Origin: Bacteroidaceae bacterium
GTDB lineage: Bacteria; Bacteroidota; Bacteroidia; Bacteroidales; Bacteroidaceae
Length of the DNA stretch: 10,414 bases
Direction of reading: 5' to 3'
Assembly (NCBI GenBank): GCA_016302435.1
Contig: JAEDNQ010000075.1
Span: 1-10,414 of the forward strand
Part shown: piece after piece, positions 1-6,691 of the stretch
Position numbering within the stretch: the stretch's first letter is position 1
How the letters are laid out: each line of letters opens with the position of its first letter
Program-made: the position numbers and the translations under genes
The notes under the pieces: model-generated
Database searches by the model: none
What the model was told of the DNA's origin: nothing
Seen by the model: the letters and a program-made list of their open reading frames with translations, nothing else

Positions 1-1
1 T

Positions 2-40
2 TTCCTGACCATTCCTGGTCCATTCCCGACAATTCCTGAC
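2..40. repeat. Imperfect 10-bp tandem repeat at left edge
   Basis: Four consecutive units of about ten bases related to ATTCCTGACC occupy positions 2-10, 11-20, 21-30 and 31-40. The second unit has GGTC in place of GACC and the third has CCGAC. The array reaches the window edge and may continue beyond it. No coding frame is evident here. I see only the periodicity; the function is unknown. Confidence 0.55.
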
Positions 41-49
41 CACAACACA

Positions 50-94
50 GTCCGCTTACGGACACCATTCATGAAGACAAGTATCATTTTTAAC
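50..94. repeat. Dispersed repeat unit, copy A (hairpin plus conserved block)
   Basis: This unit is matched by a second copy at 186-231. It opens with a small hairpin, GTCCG-CTTA-CGGAC (50-63), followed by a block identical to copy B over 32 bases (59-90), which contains an ATG at 71. From that ATG a short frame reads MKTSIIFNSNC and continues to a TAA at about 131. The hairpin differs between the copies while the pairing is kept. It could be an intergenic repeat family or the residue of a mobile element. Confidence 0.6.
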
Positions 95-175
95 AGCAAT
101 TGCCAGCAATTGCCCAGCAATCTTTATATTTAAAATTTTTCGATAATTGCTGTTACATTGCCGATAATTGCTGTT
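92..175. repeat. Inverted and direct repeat cluster between the two copies
   Basis: AACAGCAATT (92-101) is the exact reverse complement of AATTGCTGTT at 145-154 and again at 166-175. The left arm core CAGCAATT also recurs at 104-111, with a shorter CAGCAAT at 115-121. CGATAATTGCTGTT occurs twice (141-154, 162-175). A transcript could form alternative hairpins here. The AT-rich middle (121-140) would be the loop. No gene is supported in this stretch. Confidence 0.6.
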
Positions 176-185
176 CACCCTCTAA

Positions 186-231
186 GTCCGCCCTGCGGAC
201 ACCATTCATGAAGACAAGTATCATTTTGAAC
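186..231. repeat. Dispersed repeat unit, copy B
   Basis: This is the second copy of the unit at 50-94. Its hairpin is GTCCGC-CCT-GCGGAC (186-200), one base pair longer than in copy A and with a different loop, followed by the shared 32-base block (196-227). The ATG at 207 opens a 13-codon frame (MKTSIILNGEKTD) that stops at 246-248, overlapping the end of the minus-strand gene at 246-455. Confidence 0.6.
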
Positions 232-245
232 GGAGAAAAGACAGA

Positions 246-455
246 TTAACGTCCGTATTTTCTCTTTCTTTCATATTCTTGCGCCTTGCGCCCTTCTTTC
301 AAGTAGAATTTGCGCCTCTCGCGCGTCCAATACGGCTTCTTAGAGAAGAAGAACGGGAATGCGTAGAATGGAATATAGAGGGCGGCGAATGCAAAGAAGA
401 TGTAGAGTGCTCCATAGAGGATGTAGCCAAGTATGTCTGATAATATCATTGTCAT
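246..455 (-). CDS. Small basic-tailed membrane protein, hypothetical
   Basis: A 69-residue protein with no family I recognise. Residues 5-36 are strongly hydrophobic and aromatic (ILGYILYGALYIFFAFAALY followed by more), long enough for one membrane segment or a tight hairpin. The remaining half is rich in Arg and Lys (WTRERRKFYLKEGRKAQEYERKRKYGR region), which predicts a cytoplasmic tail. The start at 455 was chosen because a strong Bacteroidetes-type promoter lies about 30 bases upstream; a second Met two codons in is an alternative. The gene sits downstream of the old end of the CRISPR array on the same strand, but its own promoter argues for separate expression. There is no sequence reason to link it to CRISPR immunity. 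That it is a real gene is supported mainly by the promoter and the coherent hydrophobic profile. Confidence 0.65.
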   Translation of the reverse strand: MTMILSDILGYILYGALYIFFAFAALYIPFYAFPFFFSKKPYWTRERRKFYLKEGRKAQEYERKRKYGR

Positions 456-487
456 AATTTTGGTGATTTAAAAGAATTTACTGAGCG

Positions 488-518
488 CAAAAGTAGAGGT
501 TTCTCATCTTATGGCAAA
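488..518 (-). promoter_or_regulatory. Bacteroidetes housekeeping promoter for the 246-455 gene
   Basis: On the minus strand TTTG (515-518) is followed by exactly 19 bases and then TACTTTTG (488-495). This matches the TTTG-N19-TAnnTTTG consensus of the Bacteroidetes primary sigma factor without a mismatch. Transcription would begin near 481, leaving a leader of roughly 26 bases before the ATG at 455. Confidence 0.8.
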
Positions 519-613
519 ACCATTTCGCATGTTTTTGAACATAAAAGGCAGCATGCTTCTCAACAGGCTATCTCAGTGATAAGGTGGTAAAGTGACTGTA
601 CCGTAGACCCATT

Positions 614-1498
614 GTTAGCTTTTATCCTTCTTCTGCATTAAACCACAACCTGAAGGTGAAAAGATGCATGCTCATTGTGTTGTCTTATATCCTTCTTCTG
701 CATTAAACCACAACCTGAAGGTGAAAAGATGCATGCTCATTGTGTTGTCTTATATCCTTCTTCTACATCAAACCACAACGCTCAGCAGGCTCTTCACGTA
801 ATTGGAGCGTTGTCTTATATCCTTCTTCTACATCAAACCACAACTCCAGCTCGACATTCACCATTATTTTCAAGTTGTCTTATATCCTTCTTCTACATCA
901 AACCACAACCAGAGGTATGTCCTCGCCATCAAATATCTGTTGTCTTATATCCTTCTTCTACATCAAACCACAACTCTTTTATATAGGCAAAATCTGCTGT
1001 GCGGGTTGTCTTATATCCTTCTTCTACATCAAACCACAACCCTCTGTTTCTATACCGCTATCGGGACTTGGTTGTCTTATATCCTTCTTCTACATCAAAC
1101 CACAACCGTTACGTCAAATTTAGTCATGATGGTATTGTTGTCTTATATCCTTCTTCTACATCAAACCACAACATCGCAGCAGGTAACACCAACGGTGAAG
1201 GGTTGTCTTATATCCTTCTTCTACATCAAACCACAACCGTTCAGCGTTCTTCCCCTGGTCATCAGAGTTGTCTTATATCCTTCTTCTACATCAAACCACA
1301 ACACGTTTGAACCACTTCTGTACAGACGACTTGTTGTCTTATATCCTTCTTCTACATCAAACCACAACTATATGATTTTACGAGATTGTCGATGTCTGTT
1401 GTCTTATATCCTTCTTCTACATCAAACCACAACTCGCTGCTGCCATGATTCGTGTTGAGTCCGTTGTCTTATATCCTTCTTCTACATCAAACCACAAC
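614..1498 (-). CRISPR. Type II-C CRISPR array, 14 repeats and 13 spacers
   Basis: Repeats of 36 bases recur every 65-66 bases. They start at 614, 679, 744, 809, 874, 939, 1005, 1071, 1137, 1202, 1267, 1333, 1398 and 1463. In crRNA sense (minus strand) the repeat begins GTTGTGGTTTGATGTAG and ends ATAAGACAAC, with the ends able to pair (GTTGT/ACAAC). Spacers are 29 or 30 bases. Repeats 3-14 are identical. Repeat 1 (614-649) differs at five positions and repeat 2 (679-714) at two, marking this as the old, trailer end; the leader end is therefore at 1498, next to cas2. Spacers 1 and 2 (650-678, 715-743) are identical. Orientation rests on three agreeing signs: degenerate trailer end, leader beside cas2, and complementarity of the tracrRNA anti-repeat to the minus-strand repeat. 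Spacer targets cannot be determined from the sequence alone. Confidence 0.98.
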
Positions 1499-1590
1499 GT
1501 ATATTGTCTTTCGTATTGATTTAAACATCCTTAGAGACGAATTTGGTATACGAAATGGAATGATGAGGTAATTAATTTGGTGCAAAGTTA
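1499..1590 (-). promoter_or_regulatory. CRISPR leader with candidate pre-crRNA promoter
   Basis: This AT-rich stretch of 92 bases separates the cas2 stop codon from the newest repeat. On the minus strand TAACTTTG (1583-1590) matches the TAnnTTTG -7 element and points into the array, but I find no good TTTG at the expected upstream distance, which would lie inside the end of cas2. The leader also holds an inverted repeat, TTTCGTAT (1509-1516) and ATACGAAA (1548-1555), starting 11 bases from the first repeat. New spacers would be inserted at the 1498 boundary if adaptation works. Confidence 0.65.
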
Positions 1591-1929
1591 CTAAAATAAT
1601 TCCAACTGAATAGCTACAGGCTTGTTTTTTTTCTCTATCTTACCCCAAATATTCACCATATTGGAGTATTGCTTATCCGTAATGGACAAAATGCTGACAC
1701 GCCCACTGTCGGGAGTGAACGAACGCACCCTCTTGATATGCACTTGCATGCTTTCTAATGAACCGCAATGTCTCATGTACACACTGAACTGATGCATGAT
1801 AAAGCCATCCTTCTCCAGATTCTTACGGAAAAGGGCTGCTGCCTTCTGTTCTTTCTTTAGCTTGACTGGCAAATCGAACATAACAAATAACCACATTACA
1901 TGATAGGAATTAAGTCTTAGGAAGGTCAT
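1591..1929 (-). CDS. cas2: CRISPR-associated endonuclease Cas2
   Basis: Cas2 is the dimeric scaffold of the Cas1-Cas2 integrase that inserts new spacers at the leader end. The 112-residue protein has the expected ferredoxin-like pattern: an N-terminal strand MWLFVMFDLP (residues 12-21) with the conserved Asp at 19, a basic helix (KKEQKAAALFRKNL), FSVYMRHC at 48-55, VHIKRV, and SILSITDKQ near 79-87, ending in the LELF tail often seen in type II Cas2. I chose the ATG at 1927-1929 because it overlaps the cas1 stop as ATGA, giving translational coupling, and because residues begin to match the family just after it. The open frame extends 15 codons further upstream, into cas1, but that part is not Cas2-like. 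Its expression probably depends on the cas9-cas1 transcript, and the frameshift in cas1 could reduce its translation by ending ribosomes early. Confidence 0.95.
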   Translation of the reverse strand: MTFLRLNSYHVMWLFVMFDLPVKLKKEQKAAALFRKNLEKDGFIMHQFSVYMRHCGSLESMQVHIKRVRSFTPDSGRVSILSITDKQYSNMVNIWGKIEKKNKPVAIQLELF

Positions 1930-2814
1930 GGGAATCGTGGAAGGCTTAAGGTGGACGATTCTTTTGCATAACACTTTGCCAAACTTGCAGTTGTCATAGA
2001 CAGACCTACGCTCATAGGGCGAGTGACTTTTTCAAATTTGGTATCTGCATAGAGTACCATCACTAATGAGTATTTGGTTTCTTTGTTCAATTCTATTTTT
2101 CCTTCGAGAAACATATCGTATACGGCCTCATCTACAAACGGACGGTATGGCTCCATCAAGTCGTCAGCAAGAGGGAAGGGATTGCTTCGGTTATGATGGA
2201 ATATGCCTAAGGCTGGAAACAAGCCAGAAGAGACTATCGCTCGTGATACAGCTGCTCGGAGTACTGAATACCCATAGTTGAGCAAGGAGTTTATCCCAGA
2301 CTCTTCTCTGTCTCGCAAAAAGTCGTTGCCAAACAACTGTTGAAAGTATATCCTTGCGGCTATGCCTTCTCTATTGTCAGAATCGCCACTTTTCACATTA
2401 GAATAGAATGGTCTGAGCGCATCACTATCTTTGTTCTTTTTCTTAAGAAGAGCTGCCTGATTGCGTATCTTTGATTCAATTATCTGCTTCCACAACTGCT
2501 TCTTCAGCACCTCTCCGCATGAGAGCTGATGACGCAATATCTCGCCTTGAAGGTTGTTGCCAGTGAAACTCTGAAGCAAAGATGAAGGCATGCCTTTTGC
2601 ATTGCACAACACCACCTGCACGCCCCCCTTCGGTAAGGGCATTGAGAGCAGGCAGAGTTGCAATGGCCTGCTGATGCTCAAGGATGACCATTCCGACATC
2701 TTCTATCGGAATGGTCGTAGACTTTTCAGGGTCTTCCTTGAACGTCAGTACCAGTTGCTGATTGCGTAGCGACAGGTACACAGGGGTAGTACACATCAGT
2801 GTGCGTTTCAGCAT
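1926..2814 (-). pseudogene. cas1: cas1 (type II integrase), broken by a one-base frameshift in a G run
   Basis: Cas1 is the catalytic subunit of the spacer integrase. The gene starts with an ATG one base after the cas9 stop (MLKRTLMCTTPVYLSL) and reads normally to about residue 64 (ALNALTEGG). There the frame leaves the family and stops at 2476-2478. The rest of Cas1 continues in another frame from VQVVLCNAKGMPSS to the TGA at 1926-1928. The switch falls at GAAGGGGGGCGTG, a run of six G in coding sense (plus 2623-2628); removing one G restores a single 295-residue frame. The span of 889 bases is one more than a multiple of three. The downstream half keeps the metal-site regions: Glu in DNREGIAARIYF, His in GIFHHNRSNPFP and the acidic LADDLMEPYRPF motif. 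It may be a true mutation, a phase-variable state, a slippage-decoded gene or a sequencing error. The absence of other damage points to a recent or artefactual change. Confidence 0.88.
2623..2628 (-). other. Six-base G run at the cas1 frameshift
   Basis: CCCCCC on the plus strand, GGGGGG in cas1 sense, directly at the junction of the two reading frames. Restoring Cas1 by decoding would need a +1 (or -2) ribosomal shift or a transcript with one G fewer. Such runs are also common sites of replication slippage and of sequencing miscounts. Confidence 0.85.
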
Positions 2815-2815
2815 G

Positions 2816-5800
2816 TTACTTCTTTAGTATTATTTCGCCTAAGGCATTGATGTCAAAGTCTATGCCTTCGACAAGGGCATTGAACTGAGTATGTAGCATC
2901 ACGATGGAGGCTCGGTGTGCTTCCCCATTTTTGTAAGCTCCATTGATGGCCTTCACATCCTTCGACATGCGAGCTTCTTGATGGTAGCGCATCACGATAG
3001 CTCCATATCCATTCCCTGTAGAATTTATGTTAAGACCAGTAACCACATAAAGTCTCTTGACTACATCTTCCTTGTTTGAGAAGTCTATCTCTGAACGGCT
3101 TGTCTCGTATAGGATGACATGAAGTCCTGTCTTTAGCCTCCATCGCAGTGGGTAGCCGCTCGAACTGGTTGATGGGACAATAGGATTGGCGGGGTCGGAA
3201 ACGGAGCTTGCTTTGAGAAGGCCAGCTGCATCTATCATCTTGACCAAATTGAACTCTCGCTTCTTCTTGCCTTTTATCATGGCTTCGTAGATAGCAAGCA
3301 TGTAGTTTCCGTCGTTCTTGACATGAGCTTGTCTCTTGTATTCTTTCTTTGACACATCTCGATGATGACGAATGTCGATTGGATTTTTGACATCTTTGGC
3401 AAAGCATCTGACTTTCTTTATCAGTATGCCCTTTTCTTCATTCATGAATATGTCGCTTGCCATTGCTTGTTTGAATCCCATCTGCTTCACAGCAGCTTTC
3501 ACTTTCTCTTTTACCACTTCATCTACAATGCTCTCAAGCTCTTTTTCGCTTGTGAACGAAGAAAGCTGTCGGCGAACAACATATTGCACTTCGCCGTCTC
3601 GCTCTATAGCACCATAGTAAGTGTCATTGTGCAAAGAACCTCGTGCTGAATCGCTGACTTGAATCTTAATTCCTTCAGAAGTCTTCACATGACGCTTGGC
3701 AGGCCTCAACATGTTGTCGCGAGTGTCATGTACCACAAGGAGTTCTTGCTCTATGGCCTTGATGTCTTCGGTGAAGGTAGGCCACGGCTTGCGGAACTGA
3801 GGTTTTTCGGCTCTGCCACGCTCGTACTCTTCAAGCTGCTGATAGTATCTGGCTGTGGCATTGTATTCGCCTGTAGATATGCATGCTATCGTGATGGCAT
3901 CGATACAGTGATGGATGCGGTTGTCCCTGGACTTCTTTTCATATTCGTCCTGCACTCCCCACATCTTGCGGAACTCGGCAGTTGTGGCTCCTTTAATTAC
4001 TCTCACATTGGACTTGTTGCGGTCGTAAGGATCATGGAAGAGGGACTTCAGATACAGGCCTGCATATTTGCCTACAAGGCCTATGCCAGCCCCTTGACGA
4101 CGGCTGAATCCTTCTGGTACTTCTGTCATCATGAAGCGACGATACTTTTCCTCCCAGTATTCAAGTTCCATGCGCAACTGATGCCTATTCTGTATGCGAG
4201 CGTCTTTCTGGTCTTTAGTCATGGAAGAGTATGTACGATAACTTTTGCCGTCCAACTTCTTTCTTAGGTCCTCTATCTTCTGTTTCCAAGAGTCCAATCG
4301 AGCCATGATCTCATCGTAATTGGCAAGTTCGGAAGGGAGCTTTGTCTTCTTAGTGTCACGATTGAAGGCACTGGAACATAGGGTCATGTTCTCTATTGTC
4401 GAATCGCCTCCCGCACTTCTTGGCACGGTATGTTCGATGTCGTACTTCGGATTGAAACCAATGAAGTCGGCTATGCCTATCTGATTGCCCGTGTAAAGAC
4501 ATATATGATTCTGTTCCTCCCACATCTGAAACTTCATCACATCTCTGTCCGTGACCTCAATATCTTTGCCGACTTCTTCTTTGTACATCTTCTTGATGCT
4601 CTCGGCATATTCTGCTCGCTTCTTTTCTCGGTCTTTGTTCCATCGAGCTATGGCAGTACGCTTGTTATAGTCATTGAGTTCTCGGGCATATTCTATGTGA
4701 ACCTCGGTGTTCTGGTCGATGACACCTTCTCTAAGAAGCATGTTGACGACCTTGCGCACTTGGTGGAGGGAGCGCATGGCCATAGGATTGCGAACAGCAT
4801 TTGTGATTGGCGAACCAAGCTGAAGTACTCCTTCACTATTGACCTTCGCATCTTCGTATGTCTCAATCATGGAAGGATGATAGAGTGAGTCAACAGCGCC
4901 TGCTTTCAATTCAAAGTTGTTGAGCAGATAGTCTTTTATGCAAAACTCGAGTGTGCCTTGCATGTCTCTATCACGAGGGTCAAAGTTGGCTATTAGCGAT
5001 AAGAGGTCATCGGTGATGCGTTCCTTATGAGAGTCCCAAATGGACTTGCCCACAATGGCAGGAATTTTTGCCATAAGAACTGCATGAGAATATATGATAC
5101 CTTGCTCCAACCAAGGGAGGATGTTGCGTATGGCCTTCAGACTCAGAGATGCGAAGTTGCGAGTGAGATGGATTTTTGCAAACTTCTGTGCTTGTGCATC
5201 ATCGAGCTGCAACTTTTCTTTACCCCACTTCTCTACACATTCATTGTCAGCAAAACTATACAGGACGTTCCACACATCATCTATTATCTGTTGGCGTGAT
5301 TTGCCTTCGCCCAACAAATATTGCTCGCAGATGGCACTCTCGTAGTCTTCTCCGAAGACAGAACGAAGAGCTGCTATAGTAGGACAGCCTGTCACACCCT
5401 GGGTCATCCTGAAATTGAACTTATAAGGCCTGTCTCCTTCATCCTTTATATGCTGGTAGTTTTTCTTTCCTGCTATCGCCTTTGCTATATCCTCAAAGTC
5501 AAACTGTGGTTTGCTTTTTCTGTAGAAGAGTCCCTCTATCTTTGACTTTTCGGCTTCATTGAGGGGACGGAGGTCGATGTCATAAGGACCTCTCACCTTA
5601 ATGTTATTGACGAATGAGAGCATTCTGAAACGTTCGTATGCAGGATGAGAATCGGCACAACGTGGGTACTTTGGCTCAAATGTACACTTGCCCACACTCT
5701 GGCGCTGACTCTTTAGCGGACGTTGGAAATAGAGTGCTCGCTCAAGTTCCTTCACCTGCGAGTCGCATAAGCCTTGCATAGAACAGATGGCATAGAACTC

Positions 5801-6496
5801 TTTCTTATAATGTTCCACACGTGCTGTATAGCGTTTTCTTATCCTGACAGTGTTGCCATGCTCCTTGTATAGCTGGTAGAAATAATCGCCCAGATATTCG
5901 CATGATGCCTGCTCCATTTCTTTCGACAGGTCAGATATGCCAGACTTCACTACTGCAGAATCGCTTTTTGACTTTGCATCTTCTTCGTTGTCATCCTGTT
6001 CAAGTCTATTGCTCAAGAAGCCTCGACGTTGGGACAGATGGTATAAAGCTCTACCAAGAATGAAACGTTCATTCTCATTGTCCAAGTCCAACTTTTCATG
6101 CAGACAAATGTGACGGTAGGCGTATGGGTTCTTGTCGAACACCTCATCTGTCTTCTGCCACTCAAGAAAAGACTTGTTCATTGGGTATTGTTTGGCAACA
6201 TGCCAATTGTTGAGGTCTTCTTCTGAAAGAGCAGGACACCATCCGTACTTGACCAAGACCTTGAGCACTTCTATCTTTCGAAGCCTACGACGAAAGTAAT
6301 GCCTTCTTGAGGCACGATACATGGTTCTCTCTGCTGCCTTGGAAGACTCAATGCCTTTTTCTATCTTCACTCCTTCTTGGAAGATAAGGCTGCCTCGCCG
6401 AACGAGGGAGTACTCGTTCGAATCTAATCGGTCAACAACGGCCCAACCTAAACTGTTTGTGCCTGTATCAAGACCTAAAATCCTTTTTGTAGCCAT
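2816..6496 (-). CDS. cas9: Cas9, RNA-guided DNA endonuclease (type II-C)
   Basis: Cas9 uses a crRNA:tracrRNA duplex to bind and cut both strands of matching DNA. The 1226-residue protein is somewhat long for type II-C but shorter than the largest Bacteroidetes forms. RuvC-I is at residues 6-22 (ILGLDTGTNSLGWAVVD, catalytic Asp10). The arginine-rich bridge helix spans about 53-88 (RASRRHYFRRRLRKIEVLK). RuvC-II is EVHIEYARE with Glu602. HNH lies near 660-725 (YDIEHTVPRSAGG with His689; AFNRD with Asn712). RuvC-III is RIHHCIDAITIA with His863 and Asp866. All expected catalytic residues are present, so both nuclease sites look active. The recognition lobe fills about 90-590, and residues after about 930 form the wedge and PAM-interacting part; the PAM cannot be read from sequence. 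The ATG at 6496 puts Asp at position 10 as in many Cas9s. No csn2 or cas4 is present in this window, which makes this II-C. I see no strong cas9 promoter. Confidence 0.98.
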   Translation of the reverse strand: MATKRILGLDTGTNSLGWAVVDRLDSNEYSLVRRGSLIFQEGVKIEKGIESSKAAERTMYRASRRHYFRRRLRKIEVLKVLVKYGWCPALSEEDLNNWHVAKQYPMNKSFLEWQKTDEVFDKNPYAYRHICLHEKLDLDNENERFILGRALYHLSQRRGFLSNRLEQDDNEEDAKSKSDSAVVKSGISDLSKEMEQASCEYLGDYFYQLYKEHGNTVRIRKRYTARVEHYKKEFYAICSMQGLCDSQVKELERALYFQRPLKSQRQSVGKCTFEPKYPRCADSHPAYERFRMLSFVNNIKVRGPYDIDLRPLNEAEKSKIEGLFYRKSKPQFDFEDIAKAIAGKKNYQHIKDEGDRPYKFNFRMTQGVTGCPTIAALRSVFGEDYESAICEQYLLGEGKSRQQIIDDVWNVLYSFADNECVEKWGKEKLQLDDAQAQKFAKIHLTRNFASLSLKAIRNILPWLEQGIIYSHAVLMAKIPAIVGKSIWDSHKERITDDLLSLIANFDPRDRDMQGTLEFCIKDYLLNNFELKAGAVDSLYHPSMIETYEDAKVNSEGVLQLGSPITNAVRNPMAMRSLHQVRKVVNMLLREGVIDQNTEVHIEYARELNDYNKRTAIARWNKDREKKRAEYAESIKKMYKEEVGKDIEVTDRDVMKFQMWEEQNHICLYTGNQIGIADFIGFNPKYDIEHTVPRSAGGDSTIENMTLCSSAFNRDTKKTKLPSELANYDEIMARLDSWKQKIEDLRKKLDGKSYRTYSSMTKDQKDARIQNRHQLRMELEYWEEKYRRFMMTEVPEGFSRRQGAGIGLVGKYAGLYLKSLFHDPYDRNKSNVRVIKGATTAEFRKMWGVQDEYEKKSRDNRIHHCIDAITIACISTGEYNATARYYQQLEEYERGRAEKPQFRKPWPTFTEDIKAIEQELLVVHDTRDNMLRPAKRHVKTSEGIKIQVSDSARGSLHNDTYYGAIERDGEVQYVVRRQLSSFTSEKELESIVDEVVKEKVKAAVKQMGFKQAMASDIFMNEEKGILIKKVRCFAKDVKNPIDIRHHRDVSKKEYKRQAHVKNDGNYMLAIYEAMIKGKKKREFNLVKMIDAAGLLKASSVSDPANPIVPSTSSSGYPLRWRLKTGLHVILYETSRSEIDFSNKEDVVKRLYVVTGLNINSTGNGYGAIVMRYHQEARMSKDVKAINGAYKNGEAHRASIVMLHTQFNALVEGIDFDINALGEIILKK

Positions 6497-6600
6497 AGTA
6501 AATTGATATTTTGAGTATAAAATGTTTTGATTTACCTTTTATTGCATTTTTTTATTCAAATATTTGGATTGTTCGAAGAAAAATACGTACCTTTGCAGAA
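6497..6600. promoter_or_regulatory. Divergent cas9 / tracrRNA intergenic region
   Basis: This AT-rich stretch separates the cas9 start from the tracrRNA. The tracrRNA promoter is clear (listed separately). For cas9 the best minus-strand candidate is AATATTTG (6557-6564), a 7-of-8 match to TAnnTTTG, but no TTTG lies at a suitable distance upstream. It overlaps the TTTG of the tracrRNA promoter, so the two promoters might compete. The cas9 assignment is weak. No Shine-Dalgarno precedes the cas9 ATG. Confidence 0.4.
6563..6595 (+). promoter_or_regulatory. tracrRNA promoter
   Basis: TTTG (6563-6566), 21 bases, then TACCTTTG (6588-6595) fit the Bacteroidetes -33/-7 pattern. The predicted start is near 6600-6603, only about six bases before the anti-repeat, so the primary transcript would already have nearly the 5' end of a mature tracrRNA. 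Confidence 0.75.
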
Positions 6601-6683
6601 AAGAAATTTCTACATCTTATCACAATAAGGCTATATGCCGAAGGATTAAATCCTACAGCCCTCTTCGGAGGGCTTTGTTTTTA
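6601..6683 (+). ncRNA. tracrRNA for the type II-C Cas9
   Basis: The tracrRNA pairs with the crRNA repeat, directs its maturation and anchors it in Cas9. The anti-repeat is at 6608-6626. Against the plus-strand repeat it matches nine bases (TTCTACATC), then has a two-base mismatch (TT for AA) and continues as ATCACAAT for ACCACAAC, where both changes are T for C and so become G-U pairs with the crRNA. The UU/UU mismatch gives the internal bulge typical of these duplexes. Three hairpins follow: GGC-TATAT-GCC (6629-6639), AGGAT-TAA-ATCCT (6642-6654) and the terminator hairpin (6657-6674). The order anti-repeat, nexus-like stem, second stem, terminator is that of known tracrRNAs. Ends are inferred from the promoter and the T tract. 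It is transcribed away from cas9 and towards the 3' end of the WYL gene. Confidence 0.9.
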
Positions 6684-6686
6684 TAT
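6657..6686 (+). terminator. Rho-independent terminator of tracrRNA
   Basis: AGCCCTC (6657-6663) pairs with GAGGGCT (6668-6674) around a TTCG tetraloop closed by C-G, an exceptionally stable loop. A T-rich tail (TTTGTTTTTATAT) follows. On the opposite strand no T run follows the stem, so it should not efficiently stop transcription coming from the WYL gene. Confidence 0.9.
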
Positions 6687-6691
6687 ATACC

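Noticed and set aside
675..1458. Several plus-strand ORFs of 100-220 residues with a recurring ILLLHQTTT or SFFYIKPQ pattern
   Set aside because: They are translations of the CRISPR repeats and spacers; the peptide periodicity follows the repeat, and repeat length plus spacer does not keep a constant frame.
614..1498. Promoters embedded in every repeat, as in Neisseria and Campylobacter type II-C arrays
   Set aside because: The repeat contains TATAAG in crRNA sense, but no TAnnTTTG element at the right distance from its TTTG, and Bacteroidetes sigma factors do not use the classical -10. A leader promoter is the better reading.
3659..4888. Long plus-strand ORFs (202 and 152 residues) antisense to cas9
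   Set aside because: They lie opposite an intact, conserved cas9 reading frame, have no recognisable domain and no promoter; they are shadows of cas9 codon use.
1591..6496. A fourth cas gene (csn2 or cas4) making this type II-A or II-B
   Set aside because: cas9, cas1 and cas2 are packed with gaps or overlaps of a few bases, and the flanks hold only the array and a WYL gene.
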